64,000 bases of DNA from assembly GCA_024400755.1 (NCBI GenBank), contig JAKSMG010000007.1, positions 27,961 to 91,960 of the forward strand. The letters are read 5' to 3'. Position 1 is the stretch's first letter. Every line of letters begins with the position of its first letter. The DNA is from Bacteroidales bacterium. GTDB lineage: Bacteria > Bacteroidota > Bacteroidia > Bacteroidales > WCHB1-69. The notes under the pieces are model-generated. The model searched no databases, had not been told where the DNA came from, and worked only from the letters and a program-made list of their open reading frames with translations. Positions 24,130-33,212 of this stretch are shown here, one piece after another. The position numbers were made by a program, and so were the translations under genes.

Positions 24130-25374
24130 TTATTTGCAGGATTGAAAGCCGATATCGCTGCGGAAGAATAAGCCTTCGCTTTTGATTTTCGACACGCCGT
24201 CGTAGGCGTCTTTGCGGGCTTCGTAGATGTCCTTGCCTTTTCCAACGACAAAAAGTACACGACCGCCTGCCGTTACCCACGTTCCGTCTTTGTAGGCGGT
24301 TCCCATGTGGAAGACCAGTTGCTTCACATTTTCCAAACCGTTAATTGCCACCCCTTTGGCATAACTTCCGGGGTAACCGTTTGAACTCAGTACCACGCCC
24401 AGGAATGTTTCGTCGTAAAATTCAACTTGTGTGGCTTTGTTGTCGAGAACGTCCAAGATATGCTGTACGAGGTCGCTCTTGATTTTCGGAAGTACCACTT
24501 CGGTTTCAGGATCTCCAAAACGGGCGTTAAATTCAATCACTTTCGGTCCGTTTTGGGTGAGCATCAGCCCTCCATACAAAACGCCGCAGAAGCTTTTACC
24601 TTCTGCCACCATAGCGGCGGCCACGGGTTTCATAATTTTCTCCACAGATTCGTCAATGACGCTTTGCGAAATAATGGGGACGGGCGAGTAGGCACCCATT
24701 CCACCGGTATTGGGCCCCTTGTCGCCATCAAAGGCTCTCTTATGGTCCTGTGCGATGACCAATGGCACTACCTGTTTGCCATTAACCAAGGTCAGCAATG
24801 AAAATTCGGGACCTTGCAGAAATTCCTCGATCACGACTTTTCCTTTCCCGAATTTGGTGTCCAACAACATATCGCGAAGGGCTTGGTCGGCTTCTTCCAT
24901 AGTCATTGCCACCACTACGCCTTTGCCGGCGGCCAAACCATCGTATTTGATAACAATCGGGGCTCCGTGTTCTTCCAAGTATTTTTTTGCTTCTTCATAA
25001 TCTGAAAAAGTGGCAAAATCGGCTGTGGGAATGTGGTACTTTTTCATCAATTCTTTGGCAAATTCCTTGCTTGACTCAATTTGCGTGGCGGTTTGCGAGG
25101 GACCAAAGACTTTAATGTTATTTTTTTTCAAATCATCGGACAATCCGTTTTGTAAAGCGGCTTCAGGCCCGATAATGACCAGGTCAATGGCGTTTTCCTT
25201 GCTCCATTGGACGATTTTTTCATTGTCTTTTTCGTCGATGTTGACGGTCTCAAATTGCTGTTTCATTCCGTCGTTGCCGGGTGCGACAAATACTTTTTCT
25301 ACTAGTTGAGATTGGGCAGCTTTCCAAGCGATGGCGTGTTCTCGTCCGCCTCTTCCGATAACTAAAATCTTCAT
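24130..25374 (-). CDS. purD: Phosphoribosylamine-glycine ligase (GAR synthetase)
   Basis: 414 aa. The N-terminal MKILVIGRGGREHAIAWKAA is the PurD Rossmann signature; the ATP-grasp core follows with IVIKYDGLAAGKGVVVA and SPVPIISQSV, and GVLYGGLMLTQNGPKVIEFN then ARFGDPETEVVL carry the metal and ATP ligands. The C-terminal domain ends FRSDIGFQSC. It catalyses step two of purine synthesis, joining glycine to phosphoribosylamine with ATP in the cytosol. It is the last gene of the operon, 12 bp after the transglycosylase gene, an unusual but plausible pairing. Confidence 0.97.
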   Translation of the reverse strand: MKILVIGRGGREHAIAWKAAQSQLVEKVFVAPGNDGMKQQFETVNIDEKDNEKIVQWSKENAIDLVIIGPEAALQNGLSDDLKKNNIKVFGPSQTATQIESSKEFAKELMKKYHIPTADFATFSDYEEAKKYLEEHGAPIVIKYDGLAAGKGVVVAMTMEEADQALRDMLLDTKFGKGKVVIEEFLQGPEFSLLTLVNGKQVVPLVIAQDHKRAFDGDKGPNTGGMGAYSPVPIISQSVIDESVEKIMKPVAAAMVAEGKSFCGVLYGGLMLTQNGPKVIEFNARFGDPETEVVLPKIKSDLVQHILDVLDNKATQVEFYDETFLGVVLSSNGYPGSYAKGVAINGLENVKQLVFHMGTAYKDGTWVTAGGRVLFVVGKGKDIYEARKDAYDGVSKIKSEGLFFRSDIGFQSCK

Positions 25375-25386
25375 TGTATTATTTTT

Positions 25387-26745
25387 TTAATGATATACAC
25401 ATTGATAGGCGTGGTAGTTGTCCATTACTTCCTTGGCATATTTAATGGAATGGTTTCCAGGATAATAGCCGCAACGCACCACGGGATCGTTATAATATTT
25501 TTTTTGTGATTTCAAGGAAAGGTATTTGAAAATCTGTTGCCAAGAATAAACACTGTCTTGGGCATATTTCACACTCAACGCGATGGCGTCCTGCAAATGT
25601 CCGCTTCCGGCATTGTAGGCGGCGGCCGTCACATACAGGTGGTCTTCTTCATTCTTGATATTGGGATACCGCTTGTAGAGTGAGGCAATGTGCTTAACGC
25701 CTACTCGAATTTGATCATCTACCGAGGATGTATCAGAAATCCCGTAATGTTCTGCCGTTTCAGGCATCATTTGCATAATGCCGAAACTTCCGCCCACTCC
25801 GATTAGGCCGGTGTTGAATCGTGTCTCCTGGAAAATGATGGCCGACACAAAACGCCAGTCTATACCATAAATTTTACTGTATTTCTTGATGATGGCATCG
25901 TAGGATGAAATGGAACTTTTGTTGTGTTTGCCAAAGGATTGCTGAATGACGTGAGAGGTGGTGGTAAGGTAGCGCTTACACAGATTTTCATATCGCTTGG
26001 TCCTTTTAAATTGAACAATCCATTCGTTGATGGAATCGTTCAAGGTGGGATTGCAGGGATTGAGTACCCACTCGCGGTTGAAATCACTGCCAATACGTCC
26101 TACGACTTTCAATTGAGGATAGAATGGAAGCAGCGAAACGGCCAAACTATAGTCCGAGGCAATGAAATCTATTTGTTTTTCATCCAATTGTTCAAATAAA
26201 TCTTCGGTGCTGTTGTGTTCCGAGTAAATGTATTCCCATTTTGTATTTGGACTGATATCCAAAAGCGATATGTCAACGGGAAATTGGGCGGGAATGTAAA
26301 TCTTGTTGACGGACGTATCGCAGATTTTCGTATTTTTTCTTGCAATGAGAACCGGATAAGAATACGAATGAGGTTCTGAAAAATTCAGGTAAGATGTAAA
26401 CGGCTTGCCTTTGTTTACATCCATCGCCACCAAGTCGTATTCGTTGGTAAAACAAGTATAAAAGGCATTCTCAGGGTCGGTTTCGATGGTGATGAATATT
26501 TTCTTGTTAAAATCCTTGGCCATCAGTTTTAACATATCATATTGAAAACCGATGGGAGAACCACGATAGACAAAGTAATCGGAAGCGTGATAAAATAGGA
26601 GTGCGTTGATGGTGTCGCCCGTGTTTTCAACGATGGGAGCGTTCTTGTTTGTGACAAACTTATGTTCATTTTTCCATTTTAGGAAAAATACCAATCCCAA
26701 GCAAAGTATGGCTAAAACAATATAACTAACATAACTTCTTTTCAA
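25387..26745 (-). CDS. mltF: Membrane-bound lytic murein transglycosylase F-like
   Basis: 452 aa with an N-terminal membrane anchor (VSYIVLAILCLGLVFFLKW). Residues 45-250 form a periplasmic solute-binding-like domain (SPIGFQYDMLKLMAKDFNKK, YDLVAMDVNKG). From about 290 an SLT domain carries AIIFQETRFNTGLIGVGGSF and GIMQMMPETA, with the catalytic Glu in QET and the GxMQxMP motif. This SBP-bac-3 plus SLT order is characteristic of MltF. It cleaves peptidoglycan glycan strands, forming 1,6-anhydro-muramyl ends. No lipobox is seen, so it is anchored by its TM helix. Confidence 0.9.
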   Translation of the reverse strand: MKRSYVSYIVLAILCLGLVFFLKWKNEHKFVTNKNAPIVENTGDTINALLFYHASDYFVYRGSPIGFQYDMLKLMAKDFNKKIFITIETDPENAFYTCFTNEYDLVAMDVNKGKPFTSYLNFSEPHSYSYPVLIARKNTKICDTSVNKIYIPAQFPVDISLLDISPNTKWEYIYSEHNSTEDLFEQLDEKQIDFIASDYSLAVSLLPFYPQLKVVGRIGSDFNREWVLNPCNPTLNDSINEWIVQFKRTKRYENLCKRYLTTTSHVIQQSFGKHNKSSISSYDAIIKKYSKIYGIDWRFVSAIIFQETRFNTGLIGVGGSFGIMQMMPETAEHYGISDTSSVDDQIRVGVKHIASLYKRYPNIKNEEDHLYVTAAAYNAGSGHLQDAIALSVKYAQDSVYSWQQIFKYLSLKSQKKYYNDPVVRCGYYPGNHSIKYAKEVMDNYHAYQCVYH

Positions 26746-26793
26746 AATGAAAAGTTTTCGTTCGTACTATAATGAATTTGAAAGACAACCAAT

Positions 26794-27192
26794 TTATTGT
26801 CTTGGACTCATTAAAATCACCTTTTCGATAACTTGTCCTTCTTGTAATTTGATTTGAGTATTGCCGACATATTCTTTGTTTTCCACAGTGTCTCTGTAGG
26901 TGGCAGTAACATTAAGAAGGGCTTCGTAAGGATAAGAGTGTTCGTATGTGCCATTATCATTGGTAGTGCCGTTTTTGCCTTGTTCAATGGCTGGATGCAC
27001 CGTTCTTCCTGCCGTAATGGCATTGGGGTAAATGGTCAATTCGGCATTGGGCACCACTGCACCGGTGTCGATGCCGGTAGTGGTAAAATGGCAAATTACT
27101 TTCAAACCGCAATTATAATTCTTTTTGCATTGCGTTAAGCTAAAAACCAGTACCAATGCTAAAACAGGTATTAGAAACAATGATTTTTTCAT
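26794..27192 (-). CDS. Small lipoprotein of unknown function
   Basis: 132 aa from MKKSLFLIPVLALVLVFSLT then QC, with lipobox Cys at residue 22. The body reads like a single carboxypeptidase-regulatory or Ig-like fold: VVPNAELTIYPNAITAGRT, GTTNDNGTYEHSYPYEALLN, VTATYRDTVENKEYVG. Such domains are common in Bacteroidota envelope proteins. The start at 27192 is preferred to 27261 because it begins the signal peptide. A -7 element (TATTTTTG on the minus strand) lies at 27221-27228, so it may have its own promoter besides read-through from lptC. Confidence 0.75.
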   Translation of the reverse strand: MKKSLFLIPVLALVLVFSLTQCKKNYNCGLKVICHFTTTGIDTGAVVPNAELTIYPNAITAGRTVHPAIEQGKNGTTNDNGTYEHSYPYEALLNVTATYRDTVENKEYVGNTQIKLQEGQVIEKVILMSPRQ

Positions 27193-27244
27193 AGTCAATG
27201 TCTTTTTAATTTCCAATTTGCAAAAATACATTATTTTTTCAAAT

Positions 27245-27799
27245 TTACAATTCTTCGACAATCATTTCACCTCTGGGATTGAAAACCCTATATTTGGTGA
27301 AGTGTTCGTCCGATTCAAAGCCGTCTCCGTAATTGACCGTGCCGTCGCCTTTGGTTTGCTTTACGGGCATTACGGAATAGATTTTTTGCTTATCCTTGTC
27401 CCAGATGATTTGTTCTGTTTCAATGGTTTCGTTTTTGACGAGGTCCTTGATGACCACGTTTTTTGAAGCTTCCATTCGGGAAGGGACTTCCACATTGATG
27501 GCATAATCGGCCTTGAGCATAGATTGTTTTTCGCCATATTCGTCGTAGGAGTAAATGAGTATGCCGTCGGGACAGTCGGTATAGGTGGTGTCTCCAATGT
27601 ACTTGTTGAGTGTCTTGGCGAATATTTCAAAAGAAGTGATTCCTGCGTCGCTAAAGATAATATGGATATCGGTGGCAGATTCGTCTGGGAATTTGCCGTT
27701 GTATTCTTTGGCCATCACGGGTTCGCGATGTTTTCCGCAAGAAACAAACAATACCATGACTGCCAGGGCAATCACGGTATTGTATAGTATGTTTTTCAT
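27245..27799 (-). CDS. lptC: LPS export lipoprotein LptC
   Basis: 184 aa, beginning MKNILYNTVIALAVMVLFVSC, with a lipobox in place of the TM anchor usual in Proteobacteria, as in other Bacteroidota. DIHIIFSDAGITSFEIFAKT, MLKADYAINVEVPSRMEAS then KNVVIKDL and NETIETEQIIWDKDKQKIYS follow the beta-jellyroll pattern of LptC. It receives lipopolysaccharide from LptBFG and passes it to LptA in the periplasm. Its place after a TPR protein gene and pantothenate kinase gene is a common Bacteroidales arrangement. Confidence 0.85.
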   Translation of the reverse strand: MKNILYNTVIALAVMVLFVSCGKHREPVMAKEYNGKFPDESATDIHIIFSDAGITSFEIFAKTLNKYIGDTTYTDCPDGILIYSYDEYGEKQSMLKADYAINVEVPSRMEASKNVVIKDLVKNETIETEQIIWDKDKQKIYSVMPVKQTKGDGTVNYGDGFESDEHFTKYRVFNPRGEMIVEEL

Positions 27800-27826
27800 A
27801 ATAATCTTGACTTATGAATCGATGGA

Positions 27827-29287
27827 TTAGCGAACGGTGGTCGTTTCTTGAATCCAACATCCAACGTGGTAAGACTGTCCGTCGTTGATACCTCTGACAA
27901 AACGATCCTGCTTGGTTGGGAAAGCCAATTTGGCTCTTTTGGCGTTGGCGGTTTCAGCGCAACTTGGATCTACGGCAGCAGCTTTGGCGTATTTGTCGGC
28001 AGCAGCCCAGTTGTAAGCTCTTGGCAAGAAATCATCGCCACCGCAACGATTGCCGGAAGAAGCGTAAAGGTCGCCAATCAAGATATAGGCCTTACCGCAG
28101 TTGGGGTGAATTTTGATGGCTTGCAATGCGGCCGAACGAGCTTCAGAATATTTGTTGCTGATTTGGTAAGCTAAGCCCAACATATAATAGCAGTCCACTT
28201 TTTGTTCTTGGGTTTCAAACAATGAAATAGCTTGGTTGAAATAGTCGATGGCAGCGTCAATTTCGTTGTTACGCAATGAAAGGTTGCCCATAAAGAAAGC
28301 ACTTTGAGCTCCTGGTTCCGCACGATGAACAATTTCCAAAGCTTCTTTGAAGGTGGGAGAAGTGATACAGCCGCCTTTGCTCATAGTCAATACCATTTTT
28401 TTCAAAGCATTGATGTTGTCTTTGTTTTGGGAGATTTTCTTGGCATAAACAGCTTCCAGTACGTTGCAAGGTGCGTAGGGTTGGAATTTGCCTTCAATGT
28501 TGGATAAGGTTTTACGATAGTTGGACACCAACTTCATCTGGCGACTGGTATCGGAAGACAATTGTTTGAGGCGCTTGTCATATTCCATCTTGTCAATTTG
28601 ATTGTTGGCAAACGCAGCTTCCAGATTTTCAAAGTTGGGAAGTTGTTTTTCATATTTTACAAAAGCATTGGTGATGGAAATGTCGATGTAATCAGTAGCT
28701 CTTTCGTATGCCTCGATGATGATGGTGGTATCTCTTTTCATCTGGGTCATAATTTCTGCCACGATGAAATAGGAATCCCAAATGCTGGGTTGGGTGTTTT
28801 CCTTTTCCATATCGATAGATCTGACAAACATATTATAGATTTCCTCAATCTCATCATATTTCTTGTTCTTCAAATAGTCTTTGATTCTATAACGGGTGGC
28901 ATTTAAGGCCATAAATCCTAAACCATTGCCTTCCGTATATTTGTTGGGAAAATATTGGTGACGGTTTTTGTAAGAGTTGATCAGTTTATCAACAAGAATT
29001 TCTTTCTTGGCTGAATCCTTTTCAGCTTTGATGAGGTTGTCGAACATAGTTTGGGCGTAAGTGTGTACACCATCCCAAGAGCAGGGGCAGTGGTTTACGA
29101 CATATTCCCAAGGGGTAAGGGCGTCGGCATACTGCTTGTTGTTGTAGAAAATTCTAAAGGAGTTGACTTCTTCCAGACATCTTAAAGAGTCTTCTTCATT
29201 GGCTCCGTATTTGTAAGGGCAACCTTGTTGCGCAAAAGCGAAGGTGGCGATTAAGGACAGAGCAATTACAAAAAATAACTTTTTCAT
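27827..29287 (-). CDS. Exported tetratricopeptide repeat protein
   Basis: 486 aa with signal peptide MKKLFFVIALSLIATFAFA. The C-terminal half has TPR units: AQSAFFMGNLSLRNNEIDAA, KVDCYYMLGLAYQISNKYSE and GKAYILIGDLYASSGN. The N-terminal half is helical with long alpha-solenoid-like stretches. TPR proteins are scaffolds; in this operon next to an outer-membrane barrel and lptC it may serve envelope biogenesis, an inference from position only. The spacing to lptC is 27 bp. Confidence 0.85.
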   Translation of the reverse strand: MKKLFFVIALSLIATFAFAQQGCPYKYGANEEDSLRCLEEVNSFRIFYNNKQYADALTPWEYVVNHCPCSWDGVHTYAQTMFDNLIKAEKDSAKKEILVDKLINSYKNRHQYFPNKYTEGNGLGFMALNATRYRIKDYLKNKKYDEIEEIYNMFVRSIDMEKENTQPSIWDSYFIVAEIMTQMKRDTTIIIEAYERATDYIDISITNAFVKYEKQLPNFENLEAAFANNQIDKMEYDKRLKQLSSDTSRQMKLVSNYRKTLSNIEGKFQPYAPCNVLEAVYAKKISQNKDNINALKKMVLTMSKGGCITSPTFKEALEIVHRAEPGAQSAFFMGNLSLRNNEIDAAIDYFNQAISLFETQEQKVDCYYMLGLAYQISNKYSEARSAALQAIKIHPNCGKAYILIGDLYASSGNRCGGDDFLPRAYNWAAADKYAKAAAVDPSCAETANAKRAKLAFPTKQDRFVRGINDGQSYHVGCWIQETTTVR

Positions 29288-29353
29288 CTTAATATGTATT
29301 TTAATTAATATTCGTGAAAAATAATGACTTCGTTTTTTGTGAAAAGTTTAATC

Positions 29354-30634
29354 TTATTCTAATTTCATTCGTTGGTACCAATGTTCGATGAGTACCATAT
29401 TGATCCCAACCTTGAAATAATCTTGCCTGATGAGATTATTCTTGGTGGTGCCAAGACTACTGTATTCAAACATCAAGTTGATGGCAAATCTTGAAGAGAA
29501 TGTTCTAAAAGGTAATCCCAGACCAATAGAAACCGCAAATTCGTCGATGTCGGTCCCACGCACGTTCATATAGCCGGTGGAGTAGCGACCGCCTAATCTT
29601 AAAGCGATGTTTTTGCCAAATTTACCGGAAGTCGGGTCCGGTATGTATTCAATGCCGATGGCAGAAATGATGGCATTTTTTAGCGAGTCGCCTTGGCCCA
29701 TACACTGGTATTTGGCCCAGTTTTGCCAGGTCACGTCTGCTCCAACGGTAATTTTGTCTTTGAAAGAATACGATAATCCGAATCCTGCGGACTGAGGGAT
29801 TCTCATATTGCCTTTTTGTCCCATAATGGCCGAAGTGGTATCGTAGGAATATACGCTGCTGTAAATGCCCGTGTAATGTTGTACGAGTTGGTCTCGTTTA
29901 ACCCAGATGTAAGCCGAATTTTCGTAGGTGGCACCGATTCCCAATTTATGATTTTCACCAATGTGGGCCATATACTGCAAGCCGGCCTGCAAATAGATGC
30001 CGTCCACATAATCGTTTTGAGCAATTCGGAAATTGTAAAAATTGTCCCCTTGGAATTCTTCGTATCGGATGGAAGACAAGTTTCCCCATAAGTAGGAAAC
30101 GTTTAAGCCGATGGAAAGACCTTTGTATAATTGGAAGGCATTGCCCCAATATAACTGCATTAACCCGCCTTCGCCAGAATAAGTATAATTTACGTTGCCG
30201 ATATGGTCGATTTCCCGAGAGTCAAGGATGTTGTATCCTTTATGGCTGAAAGGGATCAATCCCACGCTGGTGCGCCAGTGACGGGTAAGGGGAAGTCCAA
30301 TGGTAAGGTAGTCCAAGCGTCCGATGGTGCCGTTTTGGCGAAGAGAACTGGTGCGTAAATTGTATGTGTTGATGTTGAATCCGACCTCGCCGGTAAAGGT
30401 TAATGAGTCAAAGGCGACATAAGAAGCCGGGTTGCGAAAATTGATGTAATTGTTGGATTGCATCGCATACGAAACTCCTCCCATCGTGGCGAGAGTGCTG
30501 TTGCTACAATTGGTTAGAAGACCTACGCCATAACGGGAATAAGGCGAACTAATCTCATTTTGCGCAAAAATCCTTGTGCAAATCATCAGGCATAAAGCGA
30601 CTGAGATGATGATAATTCCCTTATTTTTCAACAT
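29354..30634 (-). CDS. Outer-membrane beta-barrel protein
   Basis: 426 aa with signal peptide (MLKNKGIIIISVALCLMICT then RIFAQ). The start NEISSPYSRYGVGLL, the many alternating amphipathic strands (GLNVSYLWGNLSSIRY, YLQAGLQYMAHIGENHKLG) and a final strand ending in aromatic-rich sequence mark a barrel of the FadL/OmpP1-like or PorP-like group frequent in Bacteroidota. Substrate unknown. It overlaps the pantothenate kinase gene by 14 bp, so it is co-transcribed with coaX. Confidence 0.82.
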   Translation of the reverse strand: MLKNKGIIIISVALCLMICTRIFAQNEISSPYSRYGVGLLTNCSNSTLATMGGVSYAMQSNNYINFRNPASYVAFDSLTFTGEVGFNINTYNLRTSSLRQNGTIGRLDYLTIGLPLTRHWRTSVGLIPFSHKGYNILDSREIDHIGNVNYTYSGEGGLMQLYWGNAFQLYKGLSIGLNVSYLWGNLSSIRYEEFQGDNFYNFRIAQNDYVDGIYLQAGLQYMAHIGENHKLGIGATYENSAYIWVKRDQLVQHYTGIYSSVYSYDTTSAIMGQKGNMRIPQSAGFGLSYSFKDKITVGADVTWQNWAKYQCMGQGDSLKNAIISAIGIEYIPDPTSGKFGKNIALRLGGRYSTGYMNVRGTDIDEFAVSIGLGLPFRTFSSRFAINLMFEYSSLGTTKNNLIRQDYFKVGINMVLIEHWYQRMKLE

Positions 30635-31349
30635 AGAAATGTAAAATTTCGTATAATCCTAACGTAACTAAATTTTGGGTGGCAAATATCGGAAAATTTA
30701 TTGACTTTTGCAAGTCTTCGGCATCACCGCCTGTGAGGACCACTTTTAAATCTGGATATTTTTGTGCATAGTGGTTGGCAAAACCCTCTATTTCGTATGC
30801 AATTCCGTTTATGACGCCACTTAAAATGGATTGTTCGGTACTTTTTCCAATGACATAATCAATGGATTTTTGTTTCACAAGTGGAAGTTTGCGCGTGTAA
30901 TGTTGCAAGGCCTTCAATCTCATTTTGATTCCAGGAGCAATGGAACCCCCGAGATATTCGTTTTTATCGTTGACGAAATCGCAAACTATGCAACTTCCCA
31001 ATTGAACAGAAAGTATATTTTGGTGGGGAAACCGCTTGCTTGCTCCAACCGCATTGGCAATGCGATCCGGACCAAGCGTCTGAGGTGTGTCATACCGAAG
31101 GGTGATGGGAAGGGGAGTGTCGGCAGATAAAATGAGTAGTGAACATTGTTCTTGGATGAGCTTTTCCAATGTCGGGTCGTATTTTCCTACGGCACATAAT
31201 ATGGCATTCGTGATGGTGTATTGATTGAACAGTTGACGAAGCCGACAGGGAGTAATTCGCCGGTATTTCCGTATTTCCACCAGTCGTCCCGTAGGTTCAA
31301 AAACGCCTATTTTCTGTAAAGTGTTGCCTATATCTATAGTTAAATACAT
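30621..31349 (-). CDS. coaX: Type III pantothenate kinase
   Basis: 242 aa. MYLTIDIGNTLQKIGVFEPT has the DxGNT phosphate-binding motif. LGPDRIANAVGASKRFPHQN is the GPDR motif of CoaX, and LGGSIAPGIKMRLKALQHYT the conserved GGxIxPG motif. It phosphorylates pantothenate, the first step of coenzyme A synthesis, requires a monovalent cation and is not feedback-inhibited by CoA. First gene of the operon running to purD; a -7 element is at 31369. Confidence 0.95.
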   Translation of the reverse strand: MYLTIDIGNTLQKIGVFEPTGRLVEIRKYRRITPCRLRQLFNQYTITNAILCAVGKYDPTLEKLIQEQCSLLILSADTPLPITLRYDTPQTLGPDRIANAVGASKRFPHQNILSVQLGSCIVCDFVNDKNEYLGGSIAPGIKMRLKALQHYTRKLPLVKQKSIDYVIGKSTEQSILSGVINGIAYEIEGFANHYAQKYPDLKVVLTGGDAEDLQKSINFPIFATQNLVTLGLYEILHFYVEK

Positions 31350-31368
31350 AATAATATTTTATGCGCTG

Positions 31369-31376
31369 CAAATGTA
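31369..31376 (-). promoter_or_regulatory. -7 element of the coaX operon
   Basis: The minus strand reads TACATTTGC, 20 bp before the coaX ATG. 31399-31438 just upstream is an inverted fragment of the dispersed repeat (GGAATCTCTTTACAAG). Confidence 0.5.
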
Positions 31377-31465
31377 CACAAAATTTCAGAAATTGAAACA
31401 AGGAATCTCTTTACAAGCTGAAAAGGAATAATTCTGATAAAAAATAATGGATAAATGTTTTTTTG

Positions 31466-31473
31466 TATTTTTG
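31466..31473 (+). promoter_or_regulatory. -7 element of the glycosyltransferase-fold gene
   Basis: TATTTTTG followed by C, 17 bp before the start codon at 31490. Confidence 0.55.
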
Positions 31474-31489
31474 CAGAAAAATTGAAGAT

Positions 31490-32428
31490 ATGTATCAAGT
31501 TCCTATCCTGTTGGTATTGTATAATCGTGTTTTTGAAACCCATAACCTATTTCAGGTCATCAAAGACCTGCAACCTCAGAAACTGTATGTGGCGGCGGAT
31601 GCTCCTATTGAAGGGGATATGCAGGATAGCATCAACTGCATTCGTACCAAATCTGTGATTATGCCCGAATGGCCGTGCGAACTGCATAAGTTTTTTCCCG
31701 AGGAACACCAGGGAAAAACTGCGGCTATTATGAATGCGATGAAGTGGTTTTTCGAACAGGAAGAAGAAGGTGTGATTCTTTTTGAGGATTGTTTACCTCA
31801 TCCCGATTTTTTCGTTTATTGTCAAGAACTTTTGGAACGTTTCAGAAACGATAAACGGATTTATCATATTGGAGCGGTTAATTTCCGAAAACATCAAAAG
31901 GCACTTAAAAGAAAACAAAAAAAGTATGGCGGCTGCTCGTATTATTTTTCCGCCTATGCCAATACCTGGGGCTTCGCGACCTGGCGGGACAGATGGACCG
32001 ATTTTGACTTGAATCCGGATGAGTTGAACCAGGTGAATTTTGACCAGGTGGTTAAGCAATATACGCGCCGACCAAAGGAACGTCGTTACTGGCATCGCAG
32101 ATACAATGTCATTAAAAAGACGCAGGTTCCAATTTGGGAATACCAATATAATTTTCATATTTGGCTGAATTCGGGTCTGGCTATTGCGCCAACTTTGAAT
32201 TTGGTTACCAATGTGGGTGTGCATACGAAAGGAACAAAACGTAAGTTCCGCCGGTTGATAAAAAAAGCGTATCCTATCCTTCCGTTGAAGCATCCAAACG
32301 ACATCGTGTTGGACAAAAAGGCGGATAAATTTATGTTTAAATATGTTTATAGTAGGGCGTTCGTTAAGATTTTTACCAATTGGATCAATGATGTGCTGAT
32401 GGCCAAAAAAGACGAATTTGACTGGTAA
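31490..32428 (+). CDS. Nucleotide-diphospho-sugar transferase-fold protein (HlpA-like)
   Basis: 312 aa from MYQVPILLVLYNRVFETHNL. The beginning matches the GT-A fold used by Bacteroidota proteins often labelled hemolytic protein HlpA-like or nucleotide-diphospho-sugar transferase: PILLVLYNR, ADAPIEGD, EGVILFEDCLPHPDFFVYCQ (acidic motif in the DxD position) and FSAYANTWGFATWRDRW. It probably acts in surface polysaccharide or glycoprotein synthesis in the cytoplasm; donor and acceptor unknown. The C-terminus is basic. The start at 31490 is used because the next upstream ATG lies before the -7 element. Confidence 0.75.
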   Translation: MYQVPILLVLYNRVFETHNLFQVIKDLQPQKLYVAADAPIEGDMQDSINCIRTKSVIMPEWPCELHKFFPEEHQGKTAAIMNAMKWFFEQEEEGVILFEDCLPHPDFFVYCQELLERFRNDKRIYHIGAVNFRKHQKALKRKQKKYGGCSYYFSAYANTWGFATWRDRWTDFDLNPDELNQVNFDQVVKQYTRRPKERRYWHRRYNVIKKTQVPIWEYQYNFHIWLNSGLAIAPTLNLVTNVGVHTKGTKRKFRRLIKKAYPILPLKHPNDIVLDKKADKFMFKYVYSRAFVKIFTNWINDVLMAKKDEFDW

Positions 32429-32473
32429 AAAACGTATTAAAATTTTATTTGTCAAAGCATACAAAATTTTTTG

Positions 32474-32481
32474 TATCTTTG
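32474..32481 (+). promoter_or_regulatory. -7 element of the TPR-ribH-fmt unit
   Basis: TATCTTTG followed by C; TTTG at 32448-32451, 22 bp upstream, can serve as -33. Confidence 0.55.
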
Positions 32482-32508
32482 CCGCCTAAATTTTTAAAAT
32501 AAATAGAT

Positions 32509-33210
32509 ATGGCAAATAATGAACAATTAGGTGCAAAAAAGACCGAAAACACACAAGAAACTGAAAATTTTGGTACTCGGTTTATTAACTTCTTTGCAAA
32601 ATATCAAAATGTAATTTACGGCATCATCATTGCAATTTTAGTAGTGATTGCAGCTGCCATTGCTTTGAATAAGTTTTATTTCACCCCCAAAAATCAAAAA
32701 GCTTCCGCAGCAATGATTGCCCCCATCAACCATTACTTGGCTGGCGATTCACTTTCATTGAACCAGGCATTGGAAGGTGATGACGAAAACGATGGTTTCT
32801 TAACCATTATTTCTGATTACAAATTGACGAAAACGGCTAACACCGCCAAGTATTATGCCGGTTTGTGCTATTTGAAATTGAATGACAAGGAAGAAGCTTT
32901 GAATTATTTGCTTCAATTCAAGAAAAAAGAAAAGGTTCTTTGGTATGCTTGTCAAGCTTTGATCGGCGACTTGTATGATGAACAAGGTGACGAAAGCAAG
33001 GCTATTTCTTATTACAAGAAATCAGTGGAAAATGATGATCCTTATTTCACCCCTATCAATCTGTTCAAATTAGGTCAGATGTATGAAAGAAGTGAAAACT
33101 GGAAAGAAGCCAATAAGGCCTATCAACGTATTGAAAGTGAATATTACGATCAATATATGAGTATGGGCGTGGCTAAATTTGCTGAAAACGTAAAAAGCAA
33201 ACTTCAATAA
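32509..33210 (+). CDS. Membrane-anchored tetratricopeptide protein (YfgM-like)
   Basis: 233 aa. Residues 1-30 are soluble, 31-52 form one TM helix (NVIYGIIIAILVVIAAAIAL), and the rest is periplasmic with TPR pairs: AKYYAGLCYLKLNDKEEALN, ACQALIGDLYDEQGDESKAI and NLFKLGQMYERSENWKEANK. This is the layout of YfgM-type ancillary SecYEG proteins, found in Bacteroidota too. The exact role here is inferred. The ribH gene follows after 2 bp. Confidence 0.82.
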   Translation: MANNEQLGAKKTENTQETENFGTRFINFFAKYQNVIYGIIIAILVVIAAAIALNKFYFTPKNQKASAAMIAPINHYLAGDSLSLNQALEGDDENDGFLTIISDYKLTKTANTAKYYAGLCYLKLNDKEEALNYLLQFKKKEKVLWYACQALIGDLYDEQGDESKAISYYKKSVENDDPYFTPINLFKLGQMYERSENWKEANKAYQRIESEYYDQYMSMGVAKFAENVKSKLQ

Positions 33211-33212
33211 AG